A stretch of 64,000 bases of DNA from Pseudomonas parafulva (GTDB lineage: Bacteria > Pseudomonadota > Gammaproteobacteria > Pseudomonadales > Pseudomonadaceae), in NCBI RefSeq assembly GCF_002021815.1, contig NZ_CP019952.1:2325001-2389000 (forward strand), in the 5' to 3' direction. Both the position numbers and the translations under genes were made by a program. Below are positions 1 through 7,948 of the stretch, piece by piece. The notes under the pieces are model-generated. The model was not told the origin of the DNA. It worked only from the letters and a program-made list of their open reading frames with translations, and searched no databases. Numbering within the stretch: position 1 is the first letter of the stretch; each line of letters begins with the position of its first letter.

Positions 1-2906
1 AGGGGATCGAGGCCTTTGGCTTGCTCGTCCTTGGCGAACTCGACGATCAGGATGGCGTTCTTGCAGGCAAGCCCCACCAGGACGATGAGCCCGATCTGGG
101 TGAATATGTTGTTGTCGCCTCCCGAGACAATGACCCCGGTGATGGCCGAGAGCAGCGTCATCGGCACGATCAGGATCACGGCCAAGGGCAGGCTCCAGCT
201 CTCGTACTGGGCGGCCAGTACGAGGAACGCCAACAGCACGCACAACGGGAACACGAACAGCGCAGTGTTGCCCGAGAGGATCTGCTGGTAGGTCAGGTCC
301 GTCCACTCGAAGGTCATGCCGTTGGGCAGTTCCTGCTTCAGAAGTTTCTCGATGGCTGCTTCGGCCTGGCCTGAACTGTATCCGGGCGCCGCTGCGCCAT
401 TGATTTCCGCGGTGATGAAGCCGTTATAGTGCATCACGCGGTCGGGCCCGGAGGTGTCGGTAACCTTGAGGAACGTGGCCAGTGGGATCATCTCGCCCCG
501 GTTGTTGCGCACCTTCAGTTGGCCGATCTGCTCGGCGTCGAGTCGGAACTGCTGCTCGGCCTGCACGTTGACCTGGTAGGTACGTCCGAACCGGTTGAAG
601 TCGTTGGTGTACAGCGACCCCAGGTACACCTGCAGGGTGTCGAAGATATCGTTGATGGCCACGCCGTGGGTCTTGGCTTTCTCGCGATCAATGGCCGCGT
701 CGACCTGCGGCACATTGACCTGGTAGCTGGTGAACAGGCCCGCGAGCTCTGGCACCTCATGGCTCTTGGCAATGATGTTCTGGGTTTCCTTGTACAGCGC
801 TTCGTAACCCAGGTTGCCACGGTCCTCAATCTGCAGGCGGAAGCCACCGATGGTACCCAGACCTTGCACGGGCGGCGGCGGGAAGATCGCGATGTAGGCG
901 TCCTGAATGTCCGCGAACTGGGCGTTCAACGCCGCGGCGATGGCAGCTGCCGACTGGCTGGGGTCCTTGCGTTCGTCGAAGGGCTTGAGGGGAGTGAACA
1001 CGATGCCGCTGTTGGGGCTGTTGGTGAAGCCGTTGATCGAAAGGCCCGGGAACGCGACAGAGTCCGCCACGCCCGGTTGCTTGAGGGCAATCTCGCTCAT
1101 GCGCTTGATCACCGCTTCGGTGCGGTCAAGGCTGGCGGCATCTGGCAGCTGGGCGAAAGCCACCAGGTATTGCTTGTCCTGGGCAGGTACGAAACCCGTT
1201 GGCGTGGAGGAGAAACCCAGGTAGGTCAGGCCCATCAAACCGGCATAGACGAACAAGGCGATACCACTGGAGCGAATCACTCGGCGAACACCGCCTACGT
1301 AGCGATGGCTGGCGCGGTCGAAGAAGCGATTGAACGGCGCAAAAAGCCAGCTGCCCAGCAACTTGTCCAGCAGCCGCGAGAAGGTGTCCCGGGGTGCATG
1401 ATGGTCTTTGAGCAACACCGCCGCCAAGGCAGGGGACAGTGTCAGCGAGTTGAACGCCGAGATCACCGTAGAGATCGCAATGGTCAGGGCAAACTGCTTG
1501 TAGAACTGCCCGGTCAGCCCCGAGATGAACGCTGCAGGGACGAACACCGCGCACAACACCAAGGCGGTGGCGATGATCGGGCCTGTCACCTCGCTCATGG
1601 CTTTTTGCGTGGCCTCGAGCGGTTTGAGGCCCAGCCCGATGTTGCGCTCGACGTTTTCCACCACCACGATGGCGTCATCGACCACGATGCCGATTGCCAA
1701 CACTAATCCGAACAAGGAAAGGGCGTTGAGCGAGAAGCCGAACAGGTGCATCACGGCAAAGGTGCCGATCAGCGATACCGGCACGGCCAGCAACGGAATG
1801 ATCGATGCGCGCCAGGTCTGCAGGAACAGGATGACCACCAGCACGACTAACACCAGTGCTTCGAACAGCGTGTGCACCACCGCCTCGATCGAGCCGCGCA
1901 CGAACACGGTGGGGTCGTAGACGATGCTGTAGTCCATGCCTTCGGGGAAGTCTTTCTTCAATTCCGCCATCTTCGCGCGCACTTCATCGGAGATGTCGAT
2001 GGCGTTCGAGCCTGGGCGCTGGAAGATCGGGATGGCCACGGCGGGCTGGTTGTTTAGCAGCGAGCGCAGGGCGTACTGGCTGGAGCCCAGTTCGACGCGA
2101 GCGATATCCTTCAGGCGCGTGATTTCACCGTCCGCACCGGCCCGGATGATGATGTTCTCGAATTCTTCCTCATTGACCAGGCGACCCTGGGTGTTGATCG
2201 AGAGCTGGAAGCTGGTGGAGCCTGGTGCGGGCGGAGCGCCCAGCTGCCCCGCAGCCACCTGGCGGTTCTGCTCGCGAATCGCGGTAACCACATCGGTGGC
2301 CGTCAGGTTGCGCGAGGCGGTCTTGTTAGGGTCCAGCCACACGCGCAAAGAATAATCGCCCATGCCAAACAGTTGCACATCACCCACACCGCCTAGCCGC
2401 GCCAGCTCGTCCTTGATGTTCAAGATGGCGTAGTTGGACAGGTAGAGCATGTCATAGCGGTTGTCCGGTGAGGTCAGGTGCACGACCATGGTCAGGTCGG
2501 GCGAGGCCTTGTCCACCGTGATACCGATACGGGTTACTTCCTCGGGCAGCTTGGGCTGCGTGCGGGTCACACGGTTCTGCACCTGTACCTGGGCATTGTC
2601 CAGATCGGTCCCCAGGGCGAAGGTGATGGTCAGGGTCAGCTTGCCATCGGCGGTGGACTGCGAAGACATGTAGAGCATGTTCTCGACCCCGGTGATGGCT
2701 TGCTCCAGGGGCGCGGCGACGGTTTCGCCGATGACCTTGGGGTTGGCACCCGGGAAGTTGGCGCGCACGACGACCGTGGGCGGTACGACTTCGGGGTATT
2801 CGCTAATGGGCAACTGGAACAGCGATATGGAGCCGGCGATCAGCAGCACCAGTGACAGCACCGCCGCGAAGATGGGCCGGGTGATGAAGAATTTGGAGAA
2901 GTTCAT
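1..2906 (-). CDS. mexF: RND efflux pump inner-membrane transporter MexF (C-terminus outside window)
   Basis: Proton-driven RND transporter that would form a tripartite pump with MexE and an OprN-type channel and export chloramphenicol, quinolones and similar compounds. The start (MNFSKFFITRPIFAAVLSL) follows mexE by 12 bp. About 968 of roughly 1060 residues are present. The N-terminal helix, the periplasmic porter domains and the GIVVDDAIVVVEN segment of TM4 (the proton-relay aspartates) are visible, and the sequence recalls Pseudomonas aeruginosa MexF closely along its length. The 3' end and oprN would lie before position 1. Very long open frames on the opposite strand are GC-driven shadows. 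Confidence 0.96.
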   Translation of the reverse strand, partial: MNFSKFFITRPIFAAVLSLVLLIAGSISLFQLPISEYPEVVPPTVVVRANFPGANPKVIGETVAAPLEQAITGVENMLYMSSQSTADGKLTLTITFALGTDLDNAQVQVQNRVTRTQPKLPEEVTRIGITVDKASPDLTMVVHLTSPDNRYDMLYLSNYAILNIKDELARLGGVGDVQLFGMGDYSLRVWLDPNKTASRNLTATDVVTAIREQNRQVAAGQLGAPPAPGSTSFQLSINTQGRLVNEEEFENIIIRAGADGEITRLKDIARVELGSSQYALRSLLNNQPAVAIPIFQRPGSNAIDISDEVRAKMAELKKDFPEGMDYSIVYDPTVFVRGSIEAVVHTLFEALVLVVLVVILFLQTWRASIIPLLAVPVSLIGTFAVMHLFGFSLNALSLFGLVLAIGIVVDDAIVVVENVERNIGLGLKPLEATQKAMSEVTGPIIATALVLCAVFVPAAFISGLTGQFYKQFALTIAISTVISAFNSLTLSPALAAVLLKDHHAPRDTFSRLLDKLLGSWLFAPFNRFFDRASHRYVGGVRRVIRSSGIALFVYAGLMGLTYLGFSSTPTGFVPAQDKQYLVAFAQLPDAASLDRTEAVIKRMSEIALKQPGVADSVAFPGLSINGFTNSPNSGIVFTPLKPFDERKDPSQSAAAIAAALNAQFADIQDAYIAIFPPPPVQGLGTIGGFRLQIEDRGNLGYEALYKETQNIIAKSHEVPELAGLFTSYQVNVPQVDAAIDREKAKTHGVAINDIFDTLQVYLGSLYTNDFNRFGRTYQVNVQAEQQFRLDAEQIGQLKVRNNRGEMIPLATFLKVTDTSGPDRVMHYNGFITAEINGAAAPGYSSGQAEAAIEKLLKQELPNGMTFEWTDLTYQQILSGNTALFVFPLCVLLAFLVLAAQYESWSLPLAVILIVPMTLLSAITGVIVSGGDNNIFTQIGLIVLVGLACKNAILIVEFAKDEQAKGLDP

Positions 2907-2918
2907 CGGTGGGGTTCC

Positions 2919-4160
2919 TCAACCGCGCGGCGCAGGGGCGCTGGCGCCCTGGTTGGTGGTGCCGGCCACTTTGGCCGTGCCGGTGCTCGCTTCCAGCGCC
3001 TGACGTTGCTGGGCGAGTGCGGCCAGTGTCTGCTCACTGGCCATGGGCGCTTCTTCAGGGGTGACCTGGGAGCCCGGGCGTACCCGCTGCAGGCCCCTGA
3101 CGACGATGCGATCGTCCTTGGCTAGCCCGCTGCGCACGATGCGCAAGCCCTCGAGCTTTGGCCCCAGCTCGACAGCGCGGTAGGCCGCCTTGTTGTCCTT
3201 GTCCATGACCAGCACGTACTTCTTGCCCAGATCGGTGCCCACCGCTTCATCGTTGATCAGCACAGCATCGTACTGTGCGCTGCCGACCAGTTTCAGGCGT
3301 GCATACAGGCCAGGGGTGAATTCACCGCGCTTGTTGTCGAACACGGCCCGGCCACGAATGGTGCCGGTGCGTGGGTTGACCTGGTTGTCGACGAAGTTCA
3401 TCTGCCCTAGATGCGGGTTGCCAGTCTCGTTGGTCAGGCCCAGGTAGACCGGTGTGCTTTGCCCGCGCTGGCCTTGGCGGGCCAGCTGCGTGTACTTGAG
3501 GTAAACGCGTTCGTCAGCATCGAAATAGGCGTACACCTTGTCGGTGGAGACCACGCTGGTCAGAGGCGTGACGTCGGCAGTGACGATGTTGCCGGCGGTG
3601 AACTGCGCGCGGCTCACGCGGCCGTTGATAGGGGAGGTGACCCGGGTGAAGCTCAGGTTCAGACGTGCCAGGTCAAGTTGCGCCTGGATGGCATCTACGC
3701 CGGCGCGTGCTTCGGCCGCAGCGCTGTTGCGTGATTCTGCGAGTTCGGCGGAGATGGCATTGCTGTCTCGTAGCCGCTCGCCCCGGCGGGCTTCGTTGGC
3801 GCTTCGGATGGCACTGGCCTTGGCTTGTTGCAGCTGGGCCTCAAGGCGGCGGACCTCGGCCTGGAACGGCCGTGGGTCGATCTGGAACAGCAGGTCACCT
3901 TTGCGCACCTGGGCGCCTTCGGTGAACGCCACCTGGTCGATCTGACCCGAGACACGGGGGCGCACCTCGACGGTTTCCGGCGCTTCCAGGCGCCCGGTGA
4001 ACTCGTCCCATTCGTTGATCGGCTGCTCGATCACCTTGGCCACGGTGACCTTTGGAGCCGCCGGGGCCTGCGCGGCATCGGGGGTTTTGCTGCAAGCGCC
4101 GAGCGCTACCACTGCAAGGGCTGCAAGTGGGACGCCGAAAGGTTTGAGTGACTGCTCCAT
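2919..4160 (-). CDS. mexE: RND efflux periplasmic adaptor (membrane fusion) protein MexE
   Basis: Membrane fusion lipoprotein of 413 aa that bridges MexF and the outer-membrane channel. The N-terminus is a lipoprotein signal with LGAC (Cys23). It is followed by barrel-sandwich and alpha-hairpin segments (VRPRVSGQIDQVAF; coiled coil of QAEVRRLEAQLQQAKA type) and a beta-barrel domain. I chose the ATG at 4160 over an in-frame start five codons upstream because GGAG lies 6-7 nt before it. It is the first gene of mexEF and the stop is 12 bp from the mexF ATG. A MexT-like palindrome lies about 83 bp upstream. mexT itself is not adjacent, unlike the P. aeruginosa arrangement. Confidence 0.95.
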   Translation of the reverse strand: MEQSLKPFGVPLAALAVVALGACSKTPDAAQAPAAPKVTVAKVIEQPINEWDEFTGRLEAPETVEVRPRVSGQIDQVAFTEGAQVRKGDLLFQIDPRPFQAEVRRLEAQLQQAKASAIRSANEARRGERLRDSNAISAELAESRNSAAAEARAGVDAIQAQLDLARLNLSFTRVTSPINGRVSRAQFTAGNIVTADVTPLTSVVSTDKVYAYFDADERVYLKYTQLARQGQRGQSTPVYLGLTNETGNPHLGQMNFVDNQVNPRTGTIRGRAVFDNKRGEFTPGLYARLKLVGSAQYDAVLINDEAVGTDLGKKYVLVMDKDNKAAYRAVELGPKLEGLRIVRSGLAKDDRIVVRGLQRVRPGSQVTPEEAPMASEQTLAALAQQRQALEASTGTAKVAGTTNQGASAPAPRG

Positions 4161-4242
4161 GGAGAACTCCGCCAATATATTAGGAATGGGCGGAGTGTGA
4201 GTGCGTTGCGCGCGGGGAACGAATCGAATGGGCTGAAGGTTA

Positions 4243-4261
4243 ATATCATGGCGAATGATAT
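4243..4261 (-). promoter_or_regulatory. Candidate MexT (LysR-type) nod box upstream of mexE
   Basis: Perfect inverted repeat ATATCAT-GGCGA-ATGATAT. It contains ATC-N9-GAT, the nod-box form described for MexT targets, and lies about 83 bp upstream of the mexE ATG. The palindrome is seen directly. The assignment to MexT is inferred from the target gene. Confidence 0.6.
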
Positions 4262-4330
4262 GAACCCGTCGCTTATCGCCTTCTGGCGATACGGCAGCTG
4301 CGATGGGGCGCTACAGGCGCCCCCAACAGA

Positions 4331-4618
4331 TCAGGGCTGGCTTGCACCCTTGCCGGTTGTGCCTTCCGAGCCAGTGCCGTCCATGCCTGGTAAATCCTGG
4401 TTGTCGTTCTGCTGGGCTGGCGGGCTGTCTGGATCGTTGCCCTGTAGCCTTGGATCCGTATCACGGGGCATAGGCTTTTCAATCGGGTTGAGCGTGCTGT
4501 CTGCGCCTGGCTTGGGGGCCTGGTTGTGTGGGTCATCCGGGTAAGTAGGCCCGGTCCCGGCAGCGAGGGCCAGGGGTGAGGCGAGCAGGGCAAGCAGCAG
4601 GATGCTGGGGCGATTCAT
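4331..4618 (-). CDS. Small proline- and aspartate-rich secreted hypothetical protein
   Basis: A 95-aa protein with a clear N-terminal signal peptide (MNRPSILLLALLASPLALAA) and then a low-complexity mature region rich in Pro, Asp, Asn and Gln (TYPDDPHNQAPKPGADS, PPAQQNDNQ). The ATG is supported by TAAGGAG six nt upstream. It is likely periplasmic and disordered. It stands alone between mexE and gntP on the same strand. No function can be assigned. Confidence 0.75.
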   Translation of the reverse strand: MNRPSILLLALLASPLALAAGTGPTYPDDPHNQAPKPGADSTLNPIEKPMPRDTDPRLQGNDPDSPPAQQNDNQDLPGMDGTGSEGTTGKGASQP

Positions 4619-4704
4619 GGCGATCTCCTTAGCGACGGGCAGGGCAGGTTCGTAACCTTTTGGCCTTGCCCGGCAGTTCAAAGTGCCAGCACCCCGATCA
4701 ACGG

Positions 4705-6057
4705 TCACACCACCAACGACAGCGCCATGATGAACACGATGCCGACCACTGACAGCAGGGTCTCCATCATGCTCCAGGTTTTGAAGGTCTCGGCCACGGT
4801 CATGTTGAAGTACTGCTTGACCAGCCAGAACCCGGCATCGTTGACATGGGACAGAATCAGCGACCCGGCACCGGTCGCCAGCACCAGCAGTTCACGGTTC
4901 ACCCCAGGCACCAGGTCGATCACAGGTGCCACGATCCCTGCGCCGGTAATGGTCGCCACGGTGGCAGACCCCGTGGCGATTCGAATGACCGCAGCGACCA
5001 ACCAGGCTAGCAGAATCGGCGAGATCTCGGCTTGCACAGCCATCTGCCCGATCACGTTGCCAACGCCGGTATCGACCAGCATTTGCTTGAAGCCGCCGCC
5101 GGCGCCAACAATCAGGACAATCGCAGCCGTGGGCGCGAGGCTGTGATCGAGCATCTTCATGATCTGTTGGCGATTGAAACCGCGCGCCGAGCCAAAGGTG
5201 TAGAACGCCAACAGCAAGGCGGCGAGCAATGCAGTGATAGGGTGCCCGATCAGGTCCATCCATTGGCGCACGATGTGCTCGGCAGGCAGCACCACGTCGG
5301 CGAAGGTCTTGAGCAGCATCAGTACCACCGGCAGCAACACGGTAATCAAGGTGACGCTGAAGCTCGGCAGGTTGGCCTGGTCCGATTCCTTGGCGATCTG
5401 GTCCATCAGCTCCTGGGAAGGGTGCCCGGGGATATAGCGCGAGATGAAGTTGCCGAACAGGGGGCCGGCGATAATGGCTGTGGGCAGGGCCACGATCAGG
5501 CCATAGAAGATGGTCTTGCCGATGTCGGCGTGGAAAATGCCGATGGCCAGCAACGGCCCTGGGTGCGGCGGTACCAGGCCGTGCACGACCGACAGGCCTG
5601 CCAGCAAGGGGATACCGATCTTGATCAGCGAGACCCCGGAGCGCCGCGCGACGATGAAGACCAGGGGGATGAGCAGGACGAAACCGATCTCGAAGAACAG
5701 CGGAATGCCCACCAGAAAGGCAGCGAACATCATCGCCCAATGCACGTTCTTCTTGCCAAAGGCCCTGATCAGGGTTTGAGCGATCTGGTCAGCCCCGCCG
5801 GAATCGGCCATCAGCTTGCCCAGCATCGTCCCCAGTGCGAGCACGATGCCGACGAACCCCAGCACGCCTCCGAAGCCGTCCTGGAACGACTTCATGACCT
5901 TGGCTACCGGCATGCCAGAGGTCAGGCCAAGGAAACCGGCAGCCAGGGTGAGGGCGACGAAGGGGTGCACCTTGAAATGGGTGATAAGCAGAATCAGCCC
6001 GACGATGGTAACCAACGCGTCGAGGAGCAGGAAGGTATCAGTAGCCAGTCCGAACAT
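4705..6057 (-). CDS. gntP: Gluconate:H+ symporter, GntP family
   Basis: A 450-aa polytopic permease with the GntP-family pattern of 12-14 hydrophobic segments and conserved loops such as VPPHPGPLLAIG and LSHVNDAGFW. It imports gluconate for phosphorylation by the neighbouring kinase GntK. It lies 99 bp downstream of gntK on the same strand and has its own GntR-type palindrome about 62 bp before the ATG, so it can probably be transcribed separately as well as with gntK. It is often named gntT or gntU in related strains. The substrate assignment rests on family plus the gntK/gntR context. Confidence 0.93.
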   Translation of the reverse strand: MFGLATDTFLLLDALVTIVGLILLITHFKVHPFVALTLAAGFLGLTSGMPVAKVMKSFQDGFGGVLGFVGIVLALGTMLGKLMADSGGADQIAQTLIRAFGKKNVHWAMMFAAFLVGIPLFFEIGFVLLIPLVFIVARRSGVSLIKIGIPLLAGLSVVHGLVPPHPGPLLAIGIFHADIGKTIFYGLIVALPTAIIAGPLFGNFISRYIPGHPSQELMDQIAKESDQANLPSFSVTLITVLLPVVLMLLKTFADVVLPAEHIVRQWMDLIGHPITALLAALLLAFYTFGSARGFNRQQIMKMLDHSLAPTAAIVLIVGAGGGFKQMLVDTGVGNVIGQMAVQAEISPILLAWLVAAVIRIATGSATVATITGAGIVAPVIDLVPGVNRELLVLATGAGSLILSHVNDAGFWLVKQYFNMTVAETFKTWSMMETLLSVVGIVFIMALSLVV

Positions 6058-6118
6058 GGTGTGTAGGCCTCGGTCTTATCGTTGTTTTTGGCGGAGCTTG
6101 GTGGGTAAGTCGTTGGTA

Positions 6119-6132
6119 AGACAGCGCTGTCT
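6119..6132. promoter_or_regulatory. GntR operator 1 (gntP promoter)
   Basis: Perfect 14-nt palindrome AGACAGCGCTGTCT in the gntK-gntP gap. The same core recurs upstream of gntK and, degenerate, upstream of gntR, which supports a LacI-type GntR operator. Confidence 0.8.
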
Positions 6133-6156
6133 TGGCGATGCGAAGTGCGAGTAGGC

Positions 6157-6696
6157 TCAGGCAGTCTGCGCAACACTGTGCTCGGCGCAGCGCTTGAGCC
6201 AGCCGTCTACCGCTTCGGCGAGCGCAACGATCGGCTGGGTGGCATCCAGTGTCAGGGTAAGCGGTTCATCGTAGGGTGGCTCAAGGGCGGCGAACTGGCT
6301 CTGGATGAGGCTGGCCGGCATGAAATGCCCTGGTCGCGCCAGAACCCGTTGCCTAGCCTGGTCAGGGGTGAGCTCAAGAAAGACGAACATCAGCCCAGGC
6401 ATCGCGCAACGCAGCGTGTCGCGGTAGCTGCGCTTGAGTGCGGAACAGGTGAGAATCGGTCGAGTGCCGGCCTGACTTATCGCTTGCATTTCCTCGCCCA
6501 GACGGACCAGCCAACCAGCACGGTCATTGTCATCCAGGGGGATACCGGCGCTCATCTTGTCGATATTGGCCTGCGGGTGAAAAGCGTCACCTTCGATCAG
6601 GTGCCCGCCGCTGTAGGCGGCGATGGCCGATGCGATGCAGCTCTTGCCGCAGCCGGCCACACCCATGACCACGATGGCGGGCAGTGGGGAATTCAT
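6157..6696 (-). CDS. gntK: Gluconokinase
   Basis: A 179-aa kinase that phosphorylates gluconate with ATP to 6-phosphogluconate, the entry to the Entner-Doudoroff pathway. The P-loop GVAGCGKS is at residues 12-19. The EGDAFHPQANIDKMSAGIPL segment is a gluconokinase hallmark, as is the TCSALKRSYRD motif. The ATG at 6696 has AGGAGG a few nt upstream, which rules out an in-frame upstream extension. It is transcribed with or just ahead of gntP and divergently from gntR. Confidence 0.95.
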   Translation of the reverse strand: MNSPLPAIVVMGVAGCGKSCIASAIAAYSGGHLIEGDAFHPQANIDKMSAGIPLDDNDRAGWLVRLGEEMQAISQAGTRPILTCSALKRSYRDTLRCAMPGLMFVFLELTPDQARQRVLARPGHFMPASLIQSQFAALEPPYDEPLTLTLDATQPIVALAEAVDGWLKRCAEHSVAQTA

Positions 6697-6716
6697 CTGT
6701 ACCTCCTGCAGGGTGG

Positions 6717-6728
6717 GACAGCGCTGTC
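6717..6728. promoter_or_regulatory. GntR operator 2 (gntK promoter)
   Basis: Perfect palindrome GACAGCGCTGTC 21 bp upstream of the gntK ATG. The core matches operator 1. Confidence 0.8.
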
Positions 6729-6842
6729 TTAAGCTCGGGCAGCGCAGTCTCCCCAGTGTTATTGATCTTGTGCTTACGCAGTATGGACGCCGTGCGGCAA
6801 TCACCTGAGGGCAACGTGCAAACAGCCGTTGCCTACGTCCTG

Positions 6843-6856
6843 AGACAGCGCTACCT
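6843..6856. promoter_or_regulatory. GntR operator 3 (gntR promoter, half-degenerate)
   Basis: AGACAGCGCTACCT keeps the left arm and CGCT centre of the other two sites but has a degenerate right arm. It lies 45 bp upstream of the gntR ATG and probably mediates weaker autoregulation. Confidence 0.65.
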
Positions 6857-6900
6857 TAGAGGCCGTTCCCAGTCCTTGCAAGTAGTAAAATTACAACATT

Positions 6901-7920
6901 ATGGCCCGCATTGGTTCGCGCACTACTGGTCGTCCCACCCTGGCTGAAGTCGCCAGAATGTCCGGGGTTTCCCCCATAACTGCATCCCGGGCCTTGCGCG
7001 GCGTCACGACCGTGGCCCCTGAACTCGCTGCCAAGGTCATGGCTGCGGCCACGACCCTTGGCTACGTGGCCAATCCCGCCGCCCGGGCTTTGGCTTCTGC
7101 CCGCAGCCACTCGGTCGTGGTGCTCATACCGTCACTGTCCAACCAGTTGTTCATCGACACCCTCGAAGCCATCCATGATGTGATGCGCCCACGAGGGCTG
7201 GAGGTGCTGATCGGCAACTACCATTACGATACCGCCGAGGAAGAAAACCTCATCCGCAACTATCTGGCCTATCAGCCCTGTGGGATGCTGCTGACGGGTT
7301 TCGAACGCACTGACGCTTCACGTCAGATGCTCACGGCCAGTGGCGTCCCCTGCGTTCACATGATGGAACTGGATGGGGATGCCGACGCGTTGGCGGTAGG
7401 CTTTTCCCAGCACCAAGCGGGCCGGGCCGCGGCTCAACACCTGATCGAACGTGGTTGCACACGGCCTGGATTCATTGCGGCACAGCTCGATCCCCGGGTC
7501 ATGCAGCGGGCCGAGGGCTTTCGTCAGGCGTTGGCCGAAGCTGGGTTGCACGCGGCCGAGCGAGAGGTCCTGACCCCAGCACCGTCGTCCATCGCACTCG
7601 GCGGTGAGCTGTTCAGCCGCCTGATCCGGCAGGCGCCGGCGGTGGACGGCATCTTCTTTTGTAACGATGACCTCGCCCAGGGTGCGGTGCTTCAAGCGCT
7701 GCGCCAGGGCATCAATGTCCCGCAGCAGGTTGCCATGGTTGGCTTCAACGATCTGCCGGCTTCGGCGCACATGGTGCCCAGGCTTACTTCCATTCGCACG
7801 CCAAGGGCTGCGGTGGGGCGGGTCGCCGCCCAGGCATTGTTGACGCTGCTCGATGGCAAAGCCGTGACGCCAGCCCGGCAGGACCTGGGGTTTAAGTTGA
7901 TGGTGCGAGAAAGCTCCTGA
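6901..7920 (+). CDS. gntR: LacI-family gluconate repressor GntR
   Basis: A 339-aa LacI/GalR regulator. The N-terminal helix-turn-helix and hinge lie at residues 12-60 (PTLAEVARMSGVSPITASRAL, then NPAARALAS). A periplasmic-binding-like effector domain follows to the C-terminus. Its position divergent from gntK-gntP and the three palindromes with a central GCGC-type core mark it as the gluconate-responsive repressor of gluconate uptake. Its 3' end faces the end of the hybrid kinase gene 28 bp away. Confidence 0.92.
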   Translation: MARIGSRTTGRPTLAEVARMSGVSPITASRALRGVTTVAPELAAKVMAAATTLGYVANPAARALASARSHSVVVLIPSLSNQLFIDTLEAIHDVMRPRGLEVLIGNYHYDTAEEENLIRNYLAYQPCGMLLTGFERTDASRQMLTASGVPCVHMMELDGDADALAVGFSQHQAGRAAAQHLIERGCTRPGFIAAQLDPRVMQRAEGFRQALAEAGLHAAEREVLTPAPSSIALGGELFSRLIRQAPAVDGIFFCNDDLAQGAVLQALRQGINVPQQVAMVGFNDLPASAHMVPRLTSIRTPRAAVGRVAAQALLTLLDGKAVTPARQDLGFKLMVRESS

Positions 7921-7948
7921 GATTCAACACCCAAGTGATGCGACCGCT

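Noticed and set aside
429-1706. Long open frame on the plus strand opposite mexF
   Set aside because: Antisense to a clearly recognised MexF; produced by high GC and codon bias. No family resemblance.
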